In this document: piece after piece, positions 44,323-53,452 of the stretch | Numbering within the stretch: position 1 is the first letter of the stretch | Layout of the letters: every line of letters starts with the position of its first letter | NCBI GenBank assembly: GCA_963696525.1 | Contig: CAVOKO010000009.1 | Location: 62,001-126,000, forward strand | Origin: CAWBRT01 sp963696525 | GTDB taxonomy: Bacteria > Acidobacteriota > Terriglobia > Terriglobales > Acidobacteriaceae | DNA length: 64,000 nt | Direction: 5' to 3' | The notes under the pieces: generated by a model | Databases searched by the model: none | Told to the model about the DNA's origin: nothing | What the model saw: only the letters and a program-made list of their open reading frames with translations | Made by a program: the position numbers and the translations under genes

Positions 44323-47100
44323 ATGAGGCTCAAGCACGTGTTTGTAGTGGCGCCACTGCTATGGTACGCGTTAATTGCGGGTGCTGCCGATACGCAACTC
44401 AAGGATATTTCGGTAACCGCCCAGGGTGGCGCGACCGTGGTAGCGATTGAAACCGCCGGACCGTTCACCCACAGCGAGTATCGGCCCCAGCCTACGATGG
44501 TGCTGGTGGACTTGCAGAAAGTGTCGTCCAGCGCCCTGAAGCAGCGCCAGCGCAGCCTCGATTCGCCTGCGGTGAAAAGCTATCGGGTGCTTGAATACAA
44601 GAGCGTTGGGGGCATCGAGGTCACGCGGTTGGAGCTGACGGTGACGGCCAATACCAAGCTCGATGTCAAGGACACCAAGAACGGGTTGCAATTAGTGTTT
44701 GCGACCGGGGATGGCTTCACCGCCGCATCGCAGAGCCCTCCGGCAGCGCCGGTCCACGCTGCGGCAACGCCGGCGGCGCCTAAACCGGTGGCCAGCGCAG
44801 CCGCCAAGCCGGCGCCGAAATCAGAGACCGCAGCGTCATCGCCGGTTACGATCCGCAACGTCGGGGTGGTTCGCACCAGCGCGGGCCTGGCGGTTGAAAT
44901 CGAAGGGGGTAAGACGGCCAAGACTTTACGGCTGAGCGATCCGGAGCGTCTGGTGGTGGACGTCGAAAATTCGCTCTCGGCAACCAAGCAGCGAACCATC
45001 ATGGTGAATGGGGCCGATCTGAAGTCGGTTCGCGTCTCGCAATTCCAGTTGACTCCTCCGGTGACGCGTGTCGTCCTCGATCTAACAGGGCCGCGTGAAT
45101 TCGATCTCACAAACCGGGGCAATAAGCTGGTGGTCACGGTGTTGCCACCGAAGATGGCATCGCCAGCCGGAGGCACGTTAACCCCGGCAAGCCCGAAGAG
45201 CGAAGCGCCCGCGACTTTAGCGCAAACCCAGCCGGGATCCCCGACGCAGGCCGTGGGTGCGAGTGTTGCGGCAGAGCCGCCAGCGGCGAAAACGCCTTTA
45301 ACCAAGGCGCCCCTGCTCCCGGCAACGCCTTTCGTCCCGGCGCAAAACGGGTCGGTAAGCACTTCGACACCGGTGCTGCACCCGGTAGGAGCGGCATTCA
45401 AAGACCAGACAGCGGTTTCCGTGGTTGCGAAGCAAGAGGCTGCCGCGCCTCCGAGCGCCAGCGTGCCGCTCCCAGGACAACTGGCGGCTCCCGCTCCGCA
45501 GGCGGTTCCGGCCGTGCAGAACGGCGCTTCCGAAGCTGTGCAGACAAAGCTGGCGCCGGCGACATTGAGCACTGCCAAGGACGCGCCAAGCGTCGCCCAG
45601 AAGAATGCGGACTATGTTTTTGTGACGCCGGAATTCAAGACCCAGGACACGACGTCCGCCGCAGCCAATCCGGCCAGTACGCGGGCCATGGAGGCGGCCT
45701 CGACGGTCGCGCCAGAGCGTCAGCCGGTGCTGCTGGCACAAGCCCAACCGCCGCCGCCCCTGGTACCGGCGCCAGCGGCGAATCTCGCGCTTGAGCAGCA
45801 GAGGGCAGGCACTAATCCCACCCTTCCGCCAGCGGCCAAGAAGTATACCGGCGAGCCGATCTCGGTGAACCTGAAGGATGTGGACCTGAAAGATTTCTTC
45901 CGGCTGATTCACGAGATCAGCGGCCTGAACATCGTCCTCGACCCGAACGTGAGAGGCACGCTTACGCTGGTGCTGGACGATGTGCCATGGGACCAGGCGC
46001 TGGACGTGGTCTTGCACAACAACGGACTCGGACGCGAACTGGAAGGCAGCATCCTGCGGATCGCGGCGCTCGATACCTTCCGCAAGGAAGCCGAGGAGCA
46101 GCGCGCGCGGACCACTGCGCAGGCGCTGGCCGTCGAAAAAATTACGGTCACCCGCTTCCTCAGCTACGGGCGCGCCAAAGACGTGATGCCGACCATCAAG
46201 AAGTTGCTGACAACGCGCGGCGAGGTGCTGGCCGACGATCGCACCAACGCCCTGATCATCAGCGATATCCCGAGCATCATTCCAGGTCTGGACCGGCTGA
46301 TCACGCAGTTGGATCGCAAGACGATGCAAGTGGAAATCGAAGCCCGGGTAGTGTCGGCGACGCGCAACTTCGCCCAGAGTTTCGGGACGCAGCTCGGATT
46401 CGCCTGGGGCAATGGATCGACGTCGGTGGGTGGCAACCCGTCGACCGGATTAAGCACGCAAACCTATACCTCGTCCTCGGGGACATTCCCTTACTTCACC
46501 AGCGCTGGTGCCATCCCGCTGTTCTCGAACCTGGCGCCAACCGGAAACACGAGTGGGCTGGCCTTCTCGACCGCGGTGGGCAACTACCGGGTGGACGTGC
46601 TGCTCTCCGCCGCAGAGTCGCGCGGCCTGGCGAAAGTGCTGTCCCGGCCGCGAGTGGTGACCCAGAACAACGTTACGGCGGTGGTGCGCCAAGGCTACCG
46701 CATTCCAATTGTCACCCAGAGCCAGCTCGGCGGACCGGCGACTACGACTTATATCGACGCCTTTCTGCGGCTGACGGTGACGCCGCAGATTACCATCGAA
46801 AATACTATCTTCCTGGCGGTCGACGTGGAGAACACGACCCCGGACTTCGGCAACTCGACCACCACGGTAGGCGGCAATCCAAGTTTGCTAACGCAGCAAG
46901 CGACGACGCAGGTTCTGGTCAGCGATGGCGGAACGGTGGTCATAGGCGGCGTCATTCAGACGTCGAGTTCGGTCAACACGCAGCAGGTGCCATGGCTCGG
47001 CAACATTCCAATCCTCGGCAACTTGTTCAAGAGCCGGTCGGTAACCACCAGTACGCAGGAGCTGATCTTCATCCTGAGTCCTAAGATCGTCCAGACGTAG
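44323..47100 (+). CDS. pilQ: Type IV pilus secretin PilQ
   Basis: 925 residues from the ATG at 44323, which has GAGGAG six bases upstream; the frame continues to 44116 but that part is non-coding. A signal peptide (FVVAPLLWYALIAGAADT) is followed by AMIN domain 1 (about 22-115), an Ala/Pro linker, AMIN domain 2 (about 165-270), a long Ala/Pro-rich linker, an N0/STN-like domain (VNLKDVDLKDFFRLIHEISG) and the secretin channel ending VPWLGNIPILGNLFKSR and LIFILSPKI. It forms the outer-membrane pore for the pilus. The linker of roughly 230 residues is long for the family. Confidence 0.95.
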   Translation: MRLKHVFVVAPLLWYALIAGAADTQLKDISVTAQGGATVVAIETAGPFTHSEYRPQPTMVLVDLQKVSSSALKQRQRSLDSPAVKSYRVLEYKSVGGIEVTRLELTVTANTKLDVKDTKNGLQLVFATGDGFTAASQSPPAAPVHAAATPAAPKPVASAAAKPAPKSETAASSPVTIRNVGVVRTSAGLAVEIEGGKTAKTLRLSDPERLVVDVENSLSATKQRTIMVNGADLKSVRVSQFQLTPPVTRVVLDLTGPREFDLTNRGNKLVVTVLPPKMASPAGGTLTPASPKSEAPATLAQTQPGSPTQAVGASVAAEPPAAKTPLTKAPLLPATPFVPAQNGSVSTSTPVLHPVGAAFKDQTAVSVVAKQEAAAPPSASVPLPGQLAAPAPQAVPAVQNGASEAVQTKLAPATLSTAKDAPSVAQKNADYVFVTPEFKTQDTTSAAANPASTRAMEAASTVAPERQPVLLAQAQPPPPLVPAPAANLALEQQRAGTNPTLPPAAKKYTGEPISVNLKDVDLKDFFRLIHEISGLNIVLDPNVRGTLTLVLDDVPWDQALDVVLHNNGLGRELEGSILRIAALDTFRKEAEEQRARTTAQALAVEKITVTRFLSYGRAKDVMPTIKKLLTTRGEVLADDRTNALIISDIPSIIPGLDRLITQLDRKTMQVEIEARVVSATRNFAQSFGTQLGFAWGNGSTSVGGNPSTGLSTQTYTSSSGTFPYFTSAGAIPLFSNLAPTGNTSGLAFSTAVGNYRVDVLLSAAESRGLAKVLSRPRVVTQNNVTAVVRQGYRIPIVTQSQLGGPATTTYIDAFLRLTVTPQITIENTIFLAVDVENTTPDFGNSTTTVGGNPSLLTQQATTQVLVSDGGTVVIGGVIQTSSSVNTQQVPWLGNIPILGNLFKSRSVTTSTQELIFILSPKIVQT

Positions 47101-47124
47101 GGTAGTTATCAGTCTTCATCTCCG

Positions 47125-47156
47125 GAGGGGCTGCTTTCGCGGCCCTTCATTTTTTT
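47125..47156 (+). terminator. Rho-independent terminator after pilQ
   Basis: AGGGGCTGC and GCGGCCCTT form a stem around TTTC, followed by CATTTTTTT. It ends the pilus operon 25 bp past the pilQ stop. Confidence 0.75.
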
Positions 47157-47259
47157 GGGTTCGGAAAGTATTGCAAACGGTGCCCGAGCATTTTGGGTCG
47201 CTGGCCGGCGCATCCTGTTGCGCGCCATACCGCGCCATATACCGCACCATCCATATACA

Positions 47260-48339
47260 ATGACCAGCATGGACTACTCTGGACGGCAAGCGCGGCTTGA
47301 GCGCGAGCTGGGACGCTTGAAGCTGGATGCGATTCTGATCACGCACATGCCGAACGTGCGCTATTTGACGGGCTTTACCGGCAGCGCTGCCGCATTGCTG
47401 ATCGGCCCCCGACCGGTTTTCATCACCGATGGCCGCTACGCCGGGCAGGCACGCCAGCAAGTGGCGCGGCCGCGAGTGGTGGTGGATAAAGCCGGTTTGC
47501 TGAAGCGAGCAGCACGGGAGATTGCGGCGCGCAAGGCGTCCCGTTTGGGCATTGAAGCCGAACATATGACCGTGGCCACGCGCGCGCTGCTGGCTCGGGA
47601 ACTGAGCGGCTGCAAACTGATTGCGACCTCCGGCGTTGTGGAGCAATTGCGAATGCTGAAGGAACCGGCGGAGGTGGATGCGATTCGCGAAGCGGTGCTG
47701 CTGGGAGGACACCTGTTGCCGCTGGTGCTGCGGGCGCTGCGTCCGGGGCGCTCTGAAGCGGAGGTGGCGGCGCGACTCGAGTACGCGGCACGACGCGCCG
47801 GGGCCGAGCGCATGTCGTTCGAAACCATTGTTGCATCCGGCCCGCGCTCGGCGCTGCCGCATGGCGTTGCCTCCGAGGCGCTGCTGCCTAAGCTGGGATT
47901 CGTAGTCCTTGATTACGGTGTTATACTGCACGGTTACTGCTCCGACATGAGCCGCACGGTTCACCTGGGCAGGGCCAGCCAGCAAGAGAGAGGCTGGTAC
48001 AGAGCGGTGCTGGAGGCGCAACTGGCGGCCATATCCGTGGTCAGTCCCGGCGCCAAATTGTCGGAGGTCGATAAGGCCGCGCGCTCGGTGCTGAAGCGCT
48101 CGAAGCTGGAGAAATACTTCACCCACTCGACCGGACATGGGGTGGGACTGGAGATCCACGAACCGCCTCGCGTGGCTGCCAAACAGGACGGCGCGCTGAA
48201 GCCGGGAATGGTGATTACCATCGAACCGGGGATCTATGTGCCGGGTAAAGGCGGCATTCGAATCGAGGACATGGTGCTGGTCACCAGCCGCGGTTACGAG
48301 CTTTTGACCGCTGCCAGAAAAGATTTTGTGGAACTCTGA
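47260..48339 (+). CDS. M24 family aminopeptidase (Xaa-Pro peptidase type)
   Basis: 359 residues from 47260 (MTSMDYSGRQARLERELGRL). The N-terminal creatinase-like domain includes MPNVRYLTGFTGSAAALLI. The C-terminal pita-bread domain has the five metal ligands: D in FVVLDYGVILHGYCSDMSRTVHLG (two Asp, cited in part), H in HSTGHGVGLEIHEPPRV, E in TIEPGIYVPG and E in GIRIEDMVL. It should cleave N-terminal residues before proline in the cytoplasm. TATACA directly upstream suggests a very short leader. accB follows after 48 bp, and Xaa-Pro peptidase next to accB-accC is a common bacterial order. Confidence 0.92.
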   Translation: MTSMDYSGRQARLERELGRLKLDAILITHMPNVRYLTGFTGSAAALLIGPRPVFITDGRYAGQARQQVARPRVVVDKAGLLKRAAREIAARKASRLGIEAEHMTVATRALLARELSGCKLIATSGVVEQLRMLKEPAEVDAIREAVLLGGHLLPLVLRALRPGRSEAEVAARLEYAARRAGAERMSFETIVASGPRSALPHGVASEALLPKLGFVVLDYGVILHGYCSDMSRTVHLGRASQQERGWYRAVLEAQLAAISVVSPGAKLSEVDKAARSVLKRSKLEKYFTHSTGHGVGLEIHEPPRVAAKQDGALKPGMVITIEPGIYVPGKGGIRIEDMVLVTSRGYELLTAARKDFVEL

Positions 48340-48387
48340 AAAAGACCCTTGGGGGCCCGGAGTGGACGCGGGATTGGCCTGATAAAA

Positions 48388-48873
48388 ATGAACCTGAAAG
48401 AAATCAAAGAGCTGATCGAGTTCTTAATCGAAAAGGACGTGGCCGAGTTCGAACTGGAACGCGGCGACGTCAAGGTGCGAATCAAGCGCGGACAAGCGGC
48501 GGCGTTGTATGCGCCGGCGCCGTCTCCGGTGGCTTCGCATTTTCCACCCGCCAGCTCGGTACTGGCAGTGGGCGCGCACGCTGCGGCGGCCACCCCAACC
48601 GGAAGCGCGCCGGCCGAGGCCGCCGAGGAAGAGCTTCACCTGGTGAAGTCGCCGATTGTCGGCACTTACTACGAGTCGCCTTCGCCAGGCTCGCCGCCCT
48701 TCGTGAAGCCGGGCGACGCGGTATCGCAAGGACAAGTGCTGTGTATCGTCGAAGCCATGAAGTTGATGAATGAGATCGAGTCGGACGTGGCCGGCGAGTT
48801 GGTAAAAATTCTGGTCAGCAACGGCCAGCCGGTGGAGTACGGGCAGCCGCTGTTTTCGGTCCGAACGAGATAG
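48388..48873 (+). CDS. accB: Acetyl-CoA carboxylase biotin carboxyl carrier protein
   Basis: 161 residues from the ATG at 48388; an earlier in-frame ATG at 48349 is less likely. MNLKEIKELIEFLIEKDV is the conserved N-terminus, an Ala/Pro linker follows, and the C-terminal biotinyl domain has the biotinylation lysine in VEAMKLMNEIE. The thumb SPSPGSPPFVKPGD is present. It carries biotin for malonyl-CoA synthesis. accC lies 191 bp downstream with a small ORF between. Confidence 0.96.
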   Translation: MNLKEIKELIEFLIEKDVAEFELERGDVKVRIKRGQAAALYAPAPSPVASHFPPASSVLAVGAHAAAATPTGSAPAEAAEEELHLVKSPIVGTYYESPSPGSPPFVKPGDAVSQGQVLCIVEAMKLMNEIESDVAGELVKILVSNGQPVEYGQPLFSVRTR

Positions 48874-48952
48874 AGATAGCAGGCGCCGGGCCAAGGCAAG
48901 CCAGCAATGCGGGCGGGCCGAGCCTGCCTGGAGTAGTGCGGTGGAGGTCCCG

Positions 48953-49072
48953 ATGACGGACAAAATGCCGGCTCGCCTAGTCCGATTGGCTCGCTTGGAT
49001 CGCCTGGCCCGCATGAATCGGGGCGTGGCGCGAAAGCTGGATTTCTCCTCGGCCGTAATTTTCCATGTTTAG
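48953..49072 (+). CDS. Putative small basic amphipathic protein between accB and accC
   Basis: 39 codons (MTDKMPARLVRLARLDRLARMNRGVARKL...) too short for usual gene calling. GGAGG at 48943-48947 is 5-6 bases before the ATG, the best ribosome site in the acc block. The stop TAG overlaps the first codons of accC by 8 bases, a layout for translational coupling; accC has no ribosome site of its own. The middle repeats R-L-x-R-L at 3-4 residue steps, giving a strongly basic amphipathic helix. It may be a real small protein or just a coupling leader. Function unknown. Confidence 0.5.
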   Translation: MTDKMPARLVRLARLDRLARMNRGVARKLDFSSAVIFHV

Positions 49073-50558
49073 AAAGATATTGATTGCCAATCGCGGGGAG
49101 ATTGCCCTGCGAATCATCTGCGCCTGCAAGGAACTGGGTATCCGCACGGTTGCCATTTATAGCGATGCGGACCGCAATTCCCTGCACGCGCGTTTTGCCG
49201 ACGAGGCCATCTGCATCGGGCCGCCACGGCTGAGCGAAAGCTATCTAAACATTCCGGCGGTGATCAGCGCGGCCGAAATCAGCAACGTCGACGCGGTGCA
49301 TCCCGGATACGGCTTGCTGAGCGAGAACGCCAATTTCGCCGAAGTTTGCGAAACCTGCGGCATAACGTTCATCGGACCTCCGCCGGAAATCACGCGCAAG
49401 ATGGGCGAAAAAGAAAAGGCTCGCATGGCAATGAAACAAGCCGGGGTGCCGATTCTGCCAGGCTCTGAAGGGGTCCTCGCCTCGGCGGGAGAGGCCGGGG
49501 AGTGGGCGCGCCAGACGGGGTTTCCGGTGATCGTGAAGGCTTCGGCCGGCGGCGGCGGACGCGGCATGCGCATCATTCGCACGGCGGAGGAGTTGCCACA
49601 GTTATTCAACGCCGCCCAGAGCGAAGCGGCGGCAGCCTTCGGCAATGGGCTCCTCTACCTGGAGAAATACATTGAGCGCCCGCGGCATATAGAGTTCCAG
49701 ATGCTGGCTGACTCGTTCGGCAACGTGGTTAGCCTGGGCGAGCGCGAATGCAGCATTCAGAGGCGCCACCAGAAGCTGATCGAGGAGTCTCCCTCGGTGA
49801 AGGTGACCCCGGAGCTGCGCGCCGGAATCGGCGAGCTGCTGGCTTCGACACTGAGCCGGATCGGCTACGTCAATGCCGGGACCGTCGAGTTTCTGATGGA
49901 CGAAGACGAGTCGCTGAGTTTTATCGAAATGAACACGCGCATACAGGTAGAACATCCCGTAACCGAGATGCGCACCGACGTGGATCTGGTGAAGGCTCAG
50001 ATCCTGATCGCGGCCGGTGCCCGCTTGTCCGAGGTTCTGCCGGAGGTGGTCGAGCAACGCGGACACGTGCTCGAATGCCGCATCAACGCCGAGCATCCGG
50101 AAAAGTTCACGCCGTCGGCGGGCAAGATCACGGCCTTCCACACGCCCGGGGAAATCGGCGTGCGGGTCGACACAGCCATGTACGCCGAAGCGATCGTACC
50201 GCCCTACTATGACTCGCTGATCGCCAAGCTGATCGTGCGCGGAAAGGACCGTCCGGAGGCTATCGCGCGCATGTCGCGCGCGCTGGATATGTTTATCGTC
50301 GAGGGCATACACACTTCGATTCCCCTGCATCGGCGGATCATGCAGGATCCGGAGTTTATCGCCGGACGTATCGACACCAAGTTCATGGAAAGATTTCTGG
50401 CGGAGACGAGCCCGAGCCAGCGCCCGCCTATCCAACCGCCGACGGCTTCCGGGACGCGGACGGAAACGGCGACTGTCTCCACTGCGGCTTTGACTAAGCC
50501 GGCAGCAGCGTCGCCTAGGAAGCATCGGGCCGGGAAGCGCGGCAAGGAGAGCGGTTAG
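49065..50558 (+). CDS. accC: Acetyl-CoA carboxylase biotin carboxylase subunit
   Basis: 497 residues. MFRKILIANRGEIALRIICACKELGI is the standard N-terminus (cited by KILIANRGEIALRI). ATP-grasp features: VKASAGGGGRGMRI, RECSIQRRHQKLIEE, FIEMNTRIQVEHPVTEM and the carboxylation site region. The last 45 residues are a Ser/Thr/Pro/Lys-rich extension beyond the typical end. It carboxylates biotin on AccB. thiE starts 2 bp after the stop. Confidence 0.97.
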   Translation: MFRKILIANRGEIALRIICACKELGIRTVAIYSDADRNSLHARFADEAICIGPPRLSESYLNIPAVISAAEISNVDAVHPGYGLLSENANFAEVCETCGITFIGPPPEITRKMGEKEKARMAMKQAGVPILPGSEGVLASAGEAGEWARQTGFPVIVKASAGGGGRGMRIIRTAEELPQLFNAAQSEAAAAFGNGLLYLEKYIERPRHIEFQMLADSFGNVVSLGERECSIQRRHQKLIEESPSVKVTPELRAGIGELLASTLSRIGYVNAGTVEFLMDEDESLSFIEMNTRIQVEHPVTEMRTDVDLVKAQILIAAGARLSEVLPEVVEQRGHVLECRINAEHPEKFTPSAGKITAFHTPGEIGVRVDTAMYAEAIVPPYYDSLIAKLIVRGKDRPEAIARMSRALDMFIVEGIHTSIPLHRRIMQDPEFIAGRIDTKFMERFLAETSPSQRPPIQPPTASGTRTETATVSTAALTKPAAASPRKHRAGKRGKESG

Positions 50559-50560
50559 AA

Positions 50561-51277
50561 ATGTCTCCAGAGGGCGATGCCGCGCGGCTCCAATTGCCGC
50601 CCCTATACGCAATTCTCGACATCGACTGCTTGCGGGAACGATTGCAGAGCGGGTTGAGTCCGGCGCTCGCCGGCGATCGAGATGCAAACACCGCGTTCGG
50701 ACCCGCTCCCGAAAGCGAGTTGCTGGCAGCCGTCCTTGGTTTCGCGGCGCAGCTCCAGGCGGGCGGGGTTCGCTGGCTGCAATACCGGGCCAAGCGGCTG
50801 CCGGCGCGAAGCACGTTGGCCCACGCCTGGGCTTTGCGGCAGGCATTCCCTGGACTCAAGCTGATCATGAACGACCGCGCCGATCTTTGCCTGGCGGCCG
50901 ACTTCGACGGAGTTCACGTTGGCCAGGACGACCTTTGGCCGGAGGCGGTTCGCGGCTTGATTGGGAGCCGCATCGTCGGCGTCTCGACCCACAGCCCCGA
51001 GCAGGTTACCGAAGCTGCCGCGAGTCCAGCGGATTACGTGGCCATCGGCCCCGTATTCTCCACCGGCAGCAAGCTGAACTCTGACCCGGTGGTGGGCTTA
51101 GAGGGCGTGCGGCGAGCCCGGCAACTCACGGCCAAACCGCTGGTCGCAATCGGCGGCATCACCCTCGAAAACTGCCGGGAGGTGCGCGCAGCCGGAGCGG
51201 ACTCGGTCGCGATCATCTCGGCACTGCTCGATCACCCGCGGGAATCCGCCGAGCGCTTGCTGCGCGCCTTGGCTTGA
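50561..51277 (+). CDS. thiE: Thiamine-phosphate synthase
   Basis: 238 residues. ThiE joins HMP-PP and thiazole phosphate. LYAILDIDCL, WLQYRAKRLP, LIMNDRADLCLAADFDGVHVGQDDL, VGVSTHSPEQVTEA, YVAIGPVFSTGSK and LVAIGGITLENCREV match the family in order. An insertion of about 20 residues after LRERL is longer than usual. No TPP riboswitch is seen upstream, as the gene is coupled to accC; this is an unusual partner. Confidence 0.93.
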   Translation: MSPEGDAARLQLPPLYAILDIDCLRERLQSGLSPALAGDRDANTAFGPAPESELLAAVLGFAAQLQAGGVRWLQYRAKRLPARSTLAHAWALRQAFPGLKLIMNDRADLCLAADFDGVHVGQDDLWPEAVRGLIGSRIVGVSTHSPEQVTEAAASPADYVAIGPVFSTGSKLNSDPVVGLEGVRRARQLTAKPLVAIGGITLENCREVRAAGADSVAIISALLDHPRESAERLLRALA

Positions 51278-51336
51278 AGCGCGTGCGCGCTGAGCCAAAT
51301 AAAGTTGAGGTAGGCTCTCACCGCATACACGGCGGA

Positions 51337-51429
51337 AACTGGCCCACTCAAGCCAACAGAAGGCTTGAATGGGCCACCAAACCAAGAACTACCCCACGTT
51401 AGCCCAACAACGGGCGAACATGGGGCACC
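51337..51429. repeat. Two adjacent family A hairpins
   Basis: 51337-51378 has the CTCAAGCC stem and 51387-51429 the GTTAGCC/GGGCGAAC frame. Confidence 0.8.
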
Positions 51430-51446
51430 AGGCGGGCAATTGCAAT

Positions 51447-51638
51447 TCAGCGTCCCAAATCGTGGGCGGTCTTTCCGCCCATGCCCCACTGGGTTTTCGG
51501 AATCTCCTGAATGATGACGCGAACGTTTTCCCGGGGAGCGGCGACGGCCTCCATGATGGCCTGAGTCACCTTTTCGATGAGCGCCTTTTTCTGCTCATCG
51601 GTGCGTCCCTGCATCATAAAGATGTGGGCTAACGGCAT
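51447..51638 (-). CDS. 4-oxalocrotonate tautomerase family protein
   Basis: 63 residues from the ATG at 51638, so that processing exposes the catalytic Pro1 (MPLAHIFMMQGRTDEQKKALIE). The frame continues upstream to 51707 but lacks Pro at its start. VRVIIQEIPKTQWGMGGK is the C-terminal hairpin with the substrate Arg region. It would interconvert 2-hydroxymuconate and 2-oxo-hexenedioate in meta-cleavage pathways. The gene is 23 bp after the hydratase gene on the same strand, which supports a joint role. Confidence 0.92.
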   Translation of the reverse strand: MPLAHIFMMQGRTDEQKKALIEKVTQAIMEAVAAPRENVRVIIQEIPKTQWGMGGKTAHDLGR

Positions 51639-51661
51639 TGCTTCCTCCTCTGGTAACAGGT

Positions 51662-52450
51662 TCATACGAACTGAATTGAAACACTCCCCATGCCTTGCAC
51701 CCGGCAAACCACGCGATCGCCCGCTTTGACGGGAACCGCCTCGGTGACTCCTCCGGAAAGGATCACGCAGCCTGCCGGAAGTTCGAGTCCGCGCCGGGCG
51801 AGGTTGTTGGCCAGCATGGCAACCGCCGCCGCCGGATGCTCCACGACGGCAGCGCCCACGCCGGAAGCAACGACCGTGCCGTTGATTTCCATCGTTACGC
51901 CTACGGCAGGCAGGTCGACGCGATCAACCGGCGTGCCCCGGCCAGCCACTACGAAACGCGAAGACGAACAGTTGTCGGCGAGCACGCTCTTCAAATCGAA
52001 CTTGAAATCCCGATAGCGCGAATCGATGACTTCGAGCGCGGGTGCGACGTAGTCGGTCGCCGCCAGCACGGCGGGGATGTCACAGTCCGGACCCTTGAGC
52101 GGAGTCTTGAGCACGAAGGCGATCTCCGGCTCGATTTTGGGATGAATCAGTTCAGACATCTTCGCCTGCCCGCCGTCGGGCACCGCGAAGGACGCAGAGA
52201 GAAAGCCGAATACAGGGGTGTCGACTCCCATCTGCTTCATCTTGGCGTGAGAGGTCAACCCGGCTTTGAAGCCTACGGTTTCGATGCCGCGCGCCTCTTT
52301 ACGCAGACGAATCTTGTCCTGAATGGCGTAAGCGTCTTCCCAATCCATGTTGGGATGGGCGTCGGTGATCTTTACCACGTCGCGGGCTTCGAGTTCCGCA
52401 CTCTCCAAATGCTGGGCAAGCTCACGGATGACTTCGACGGTCAAATTCAA
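51662..52450 (-). CDS. 2-oxopent-4-enoate hydratase / 4-oxalocrotonate decarboxylase family protein
   Basis: 262 residues from a TTG at 52450 with a strong AGGAGGT ribosome site just upstream; the longer frame to 52579 runs through intergenic DNA. It belongs to the fumarylacetoacetase-fold MhpD/DmpH group: NMDWEDAYAIQDKIRLRK, GFKAGLTSHAKMKQMGV, IHPKIEPEIAFVL (metal ligands E-x-E), ALEVIDSRYRDFKF and LPAGCVILSGGVTEAVPVKAGD. Together with the tautomerase it would handle meta-cleavage intermediates. Hydratase and decarboxylase forms cannot be separated by eye. Confidence 0.88.
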   Translation of the reverse strand: MNLTVEVIRELAQHLESAELEARDVVKITDAHPNMDWEDAYAIQDKIRLRKEARGIETVGFKAGLTSHAKMKQMGVDTPVFGFLSASFAVPDGGQAKMSELIHPKIEPEIAFVLKTPLKGPDCDIPAVLAATDYVAPALEVIDSRYRDFKFDLKSVLADNCSSSRFVVAGRGTPVDRVDLPAVGVTMEINGTVVASGVGAAVVEHPAAAVAMLANNLARRGLELPAGCVILSGGVTEAVPVKAGDRVVCRVQGMGSVSIQFV

Positions 52451-52542
52451 GCGGCACCTCCTGAATAGTCCATTGCGGTTGTTTCGAGTAGGCCATCGCC
52501 TTTTCCGGTATAGCTCAAATTCCCTGGCTTCGCCCAGAAAAA

Positions 52543-52578
52543 TCCCCACCCTGGCAAAAGAAGCCGGGATGGGGCACA
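52543..52578. repeat. Family A hairpin variant
   Basis: TCCCCACCCTGGC and GCCGGGATGGGGCACA keep the frame with CCCTGGC/GCCGGG arms. Confidence 0.65.
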
Positions 52579-52599
52579 CGGGCTGGATGGGACGCCCGT

Positions 52600-53004
52600 C
52601 TATGGCTTAGCAATGTGCCAGACGCTATTGAAGCCGTCGCCGGTGGTATCGCCGGGCTTGCTGTCCTTGACCCATGTATAAAGCGGCTTGCCCTTGTAGG
52701 CCCACTGCTTGAAACCATCGTCGCGGGTCACCACGGTCCAATCCCCCATGGGCTTGGCGGCTGCCTTGGCGGCCAGCGGCGGCCAATTCTGTGCGCAGGG
52801 GCCGTTGCAGGCCGACTTGCCAGGCACGGTATCGCGATCGAAGGTATAAAGCGTCATGCCTTTGGAGTCGGCGAAGAGCTGCCCGGAGGCAATCTTCTGG
52901 ACTTTCACCTCAGACGGCACTTTGGACTGGTCGGAGCCGAAGCTGCTGGCGGACATAGCCAGCAGAAGAACAACCGCCATTCCCAGCGTTGTCATGACTC
53001 GCAT
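52600..53004 (-). CDS. Secreted repeat lipoprotein-15 type protein (COG4315-like)
   Basis: 134 residues from the ATG at 53004, seven bases after GGGAGG; the frame also opens at 53019. A signal peptide (MRVMTTLGMAVVLLLAMSASSFG) precedes two copies of a motif: GMTLYTFDRDTVPGKSACNGPCAQNWPPL and KPLYTWVKDSKPGDTTGDGFNSVWHI, cited by LYTFDRD and LYTWVKD. This is the secreted repeat family PF03640. Function is unknown; members occur in the periplasm or on the envelope. Two Cys in ACNGPC probably pair. Confidence 0.88.
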   Translation of the reverse strand: MRVMTTLGMAVVLLLAMSASSFGSDQSKVPSEVKVQKIASGQLFADSKGMTLYTFDRDTVPGKSACNGPCAQNWPPLAAKAAAKPMGDWTVVTRDDGFKQWAYKGKPLYTWVKDSKPGDTTGDGFNSVWHIAKP

Positions 53005-53452
53005 GCTGAATCCTCCCATATTGAAATTGTTGAGTTAGAAAAGGGTCCTTGCTTGACTTCAGGAAAGACTGAATGGAACTTCTTATGGCCTTACAAAAGG
53101 GAGCTGTAACTACGACTGTCGAATCTTACACTATTCATATCCACTATTCATATCGATGATGCGCATGTCCGTCCGGCCTATTGCGAAATCCGCGGGTGCT
53201 GGTGCGATGCGGCGCTGTTTACGGTTCCGCGCAAAAGTACGCAGCTTTAGAAAACCCCAGCCGGAGTCGAGGTTCGCCTGCCAGTGCAAATACCAAACGG
53301 GCTGCGACGCTTGACTGCGCTGATGATCGAGCGTAACTTGCTGGCAGAACCTTGGTTCATCGCTACTGCACGAACCGGCCTGCACAGCGGCCGCGCGCTC
53401 GACCCGACTGGCGGTGTCAACGATTATCCGAAGAGTTTAGAAGGAGTTGGTT
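53005..53452. other. Intergenic region without gene
   Basis: 448 bp between divergent genes. It contains CTATTCATATC twice (about 53132 and 53146), a possible direct repeat of a regulator site, and AAGGAG as ribosome site of the following gene. Nothing else is recognisable. Confidence 0.5.

Noticed and set aside
45298..46329. Open frame antisense to pilQ
   Set aside because: Shadow of the well-supported secretin gene.
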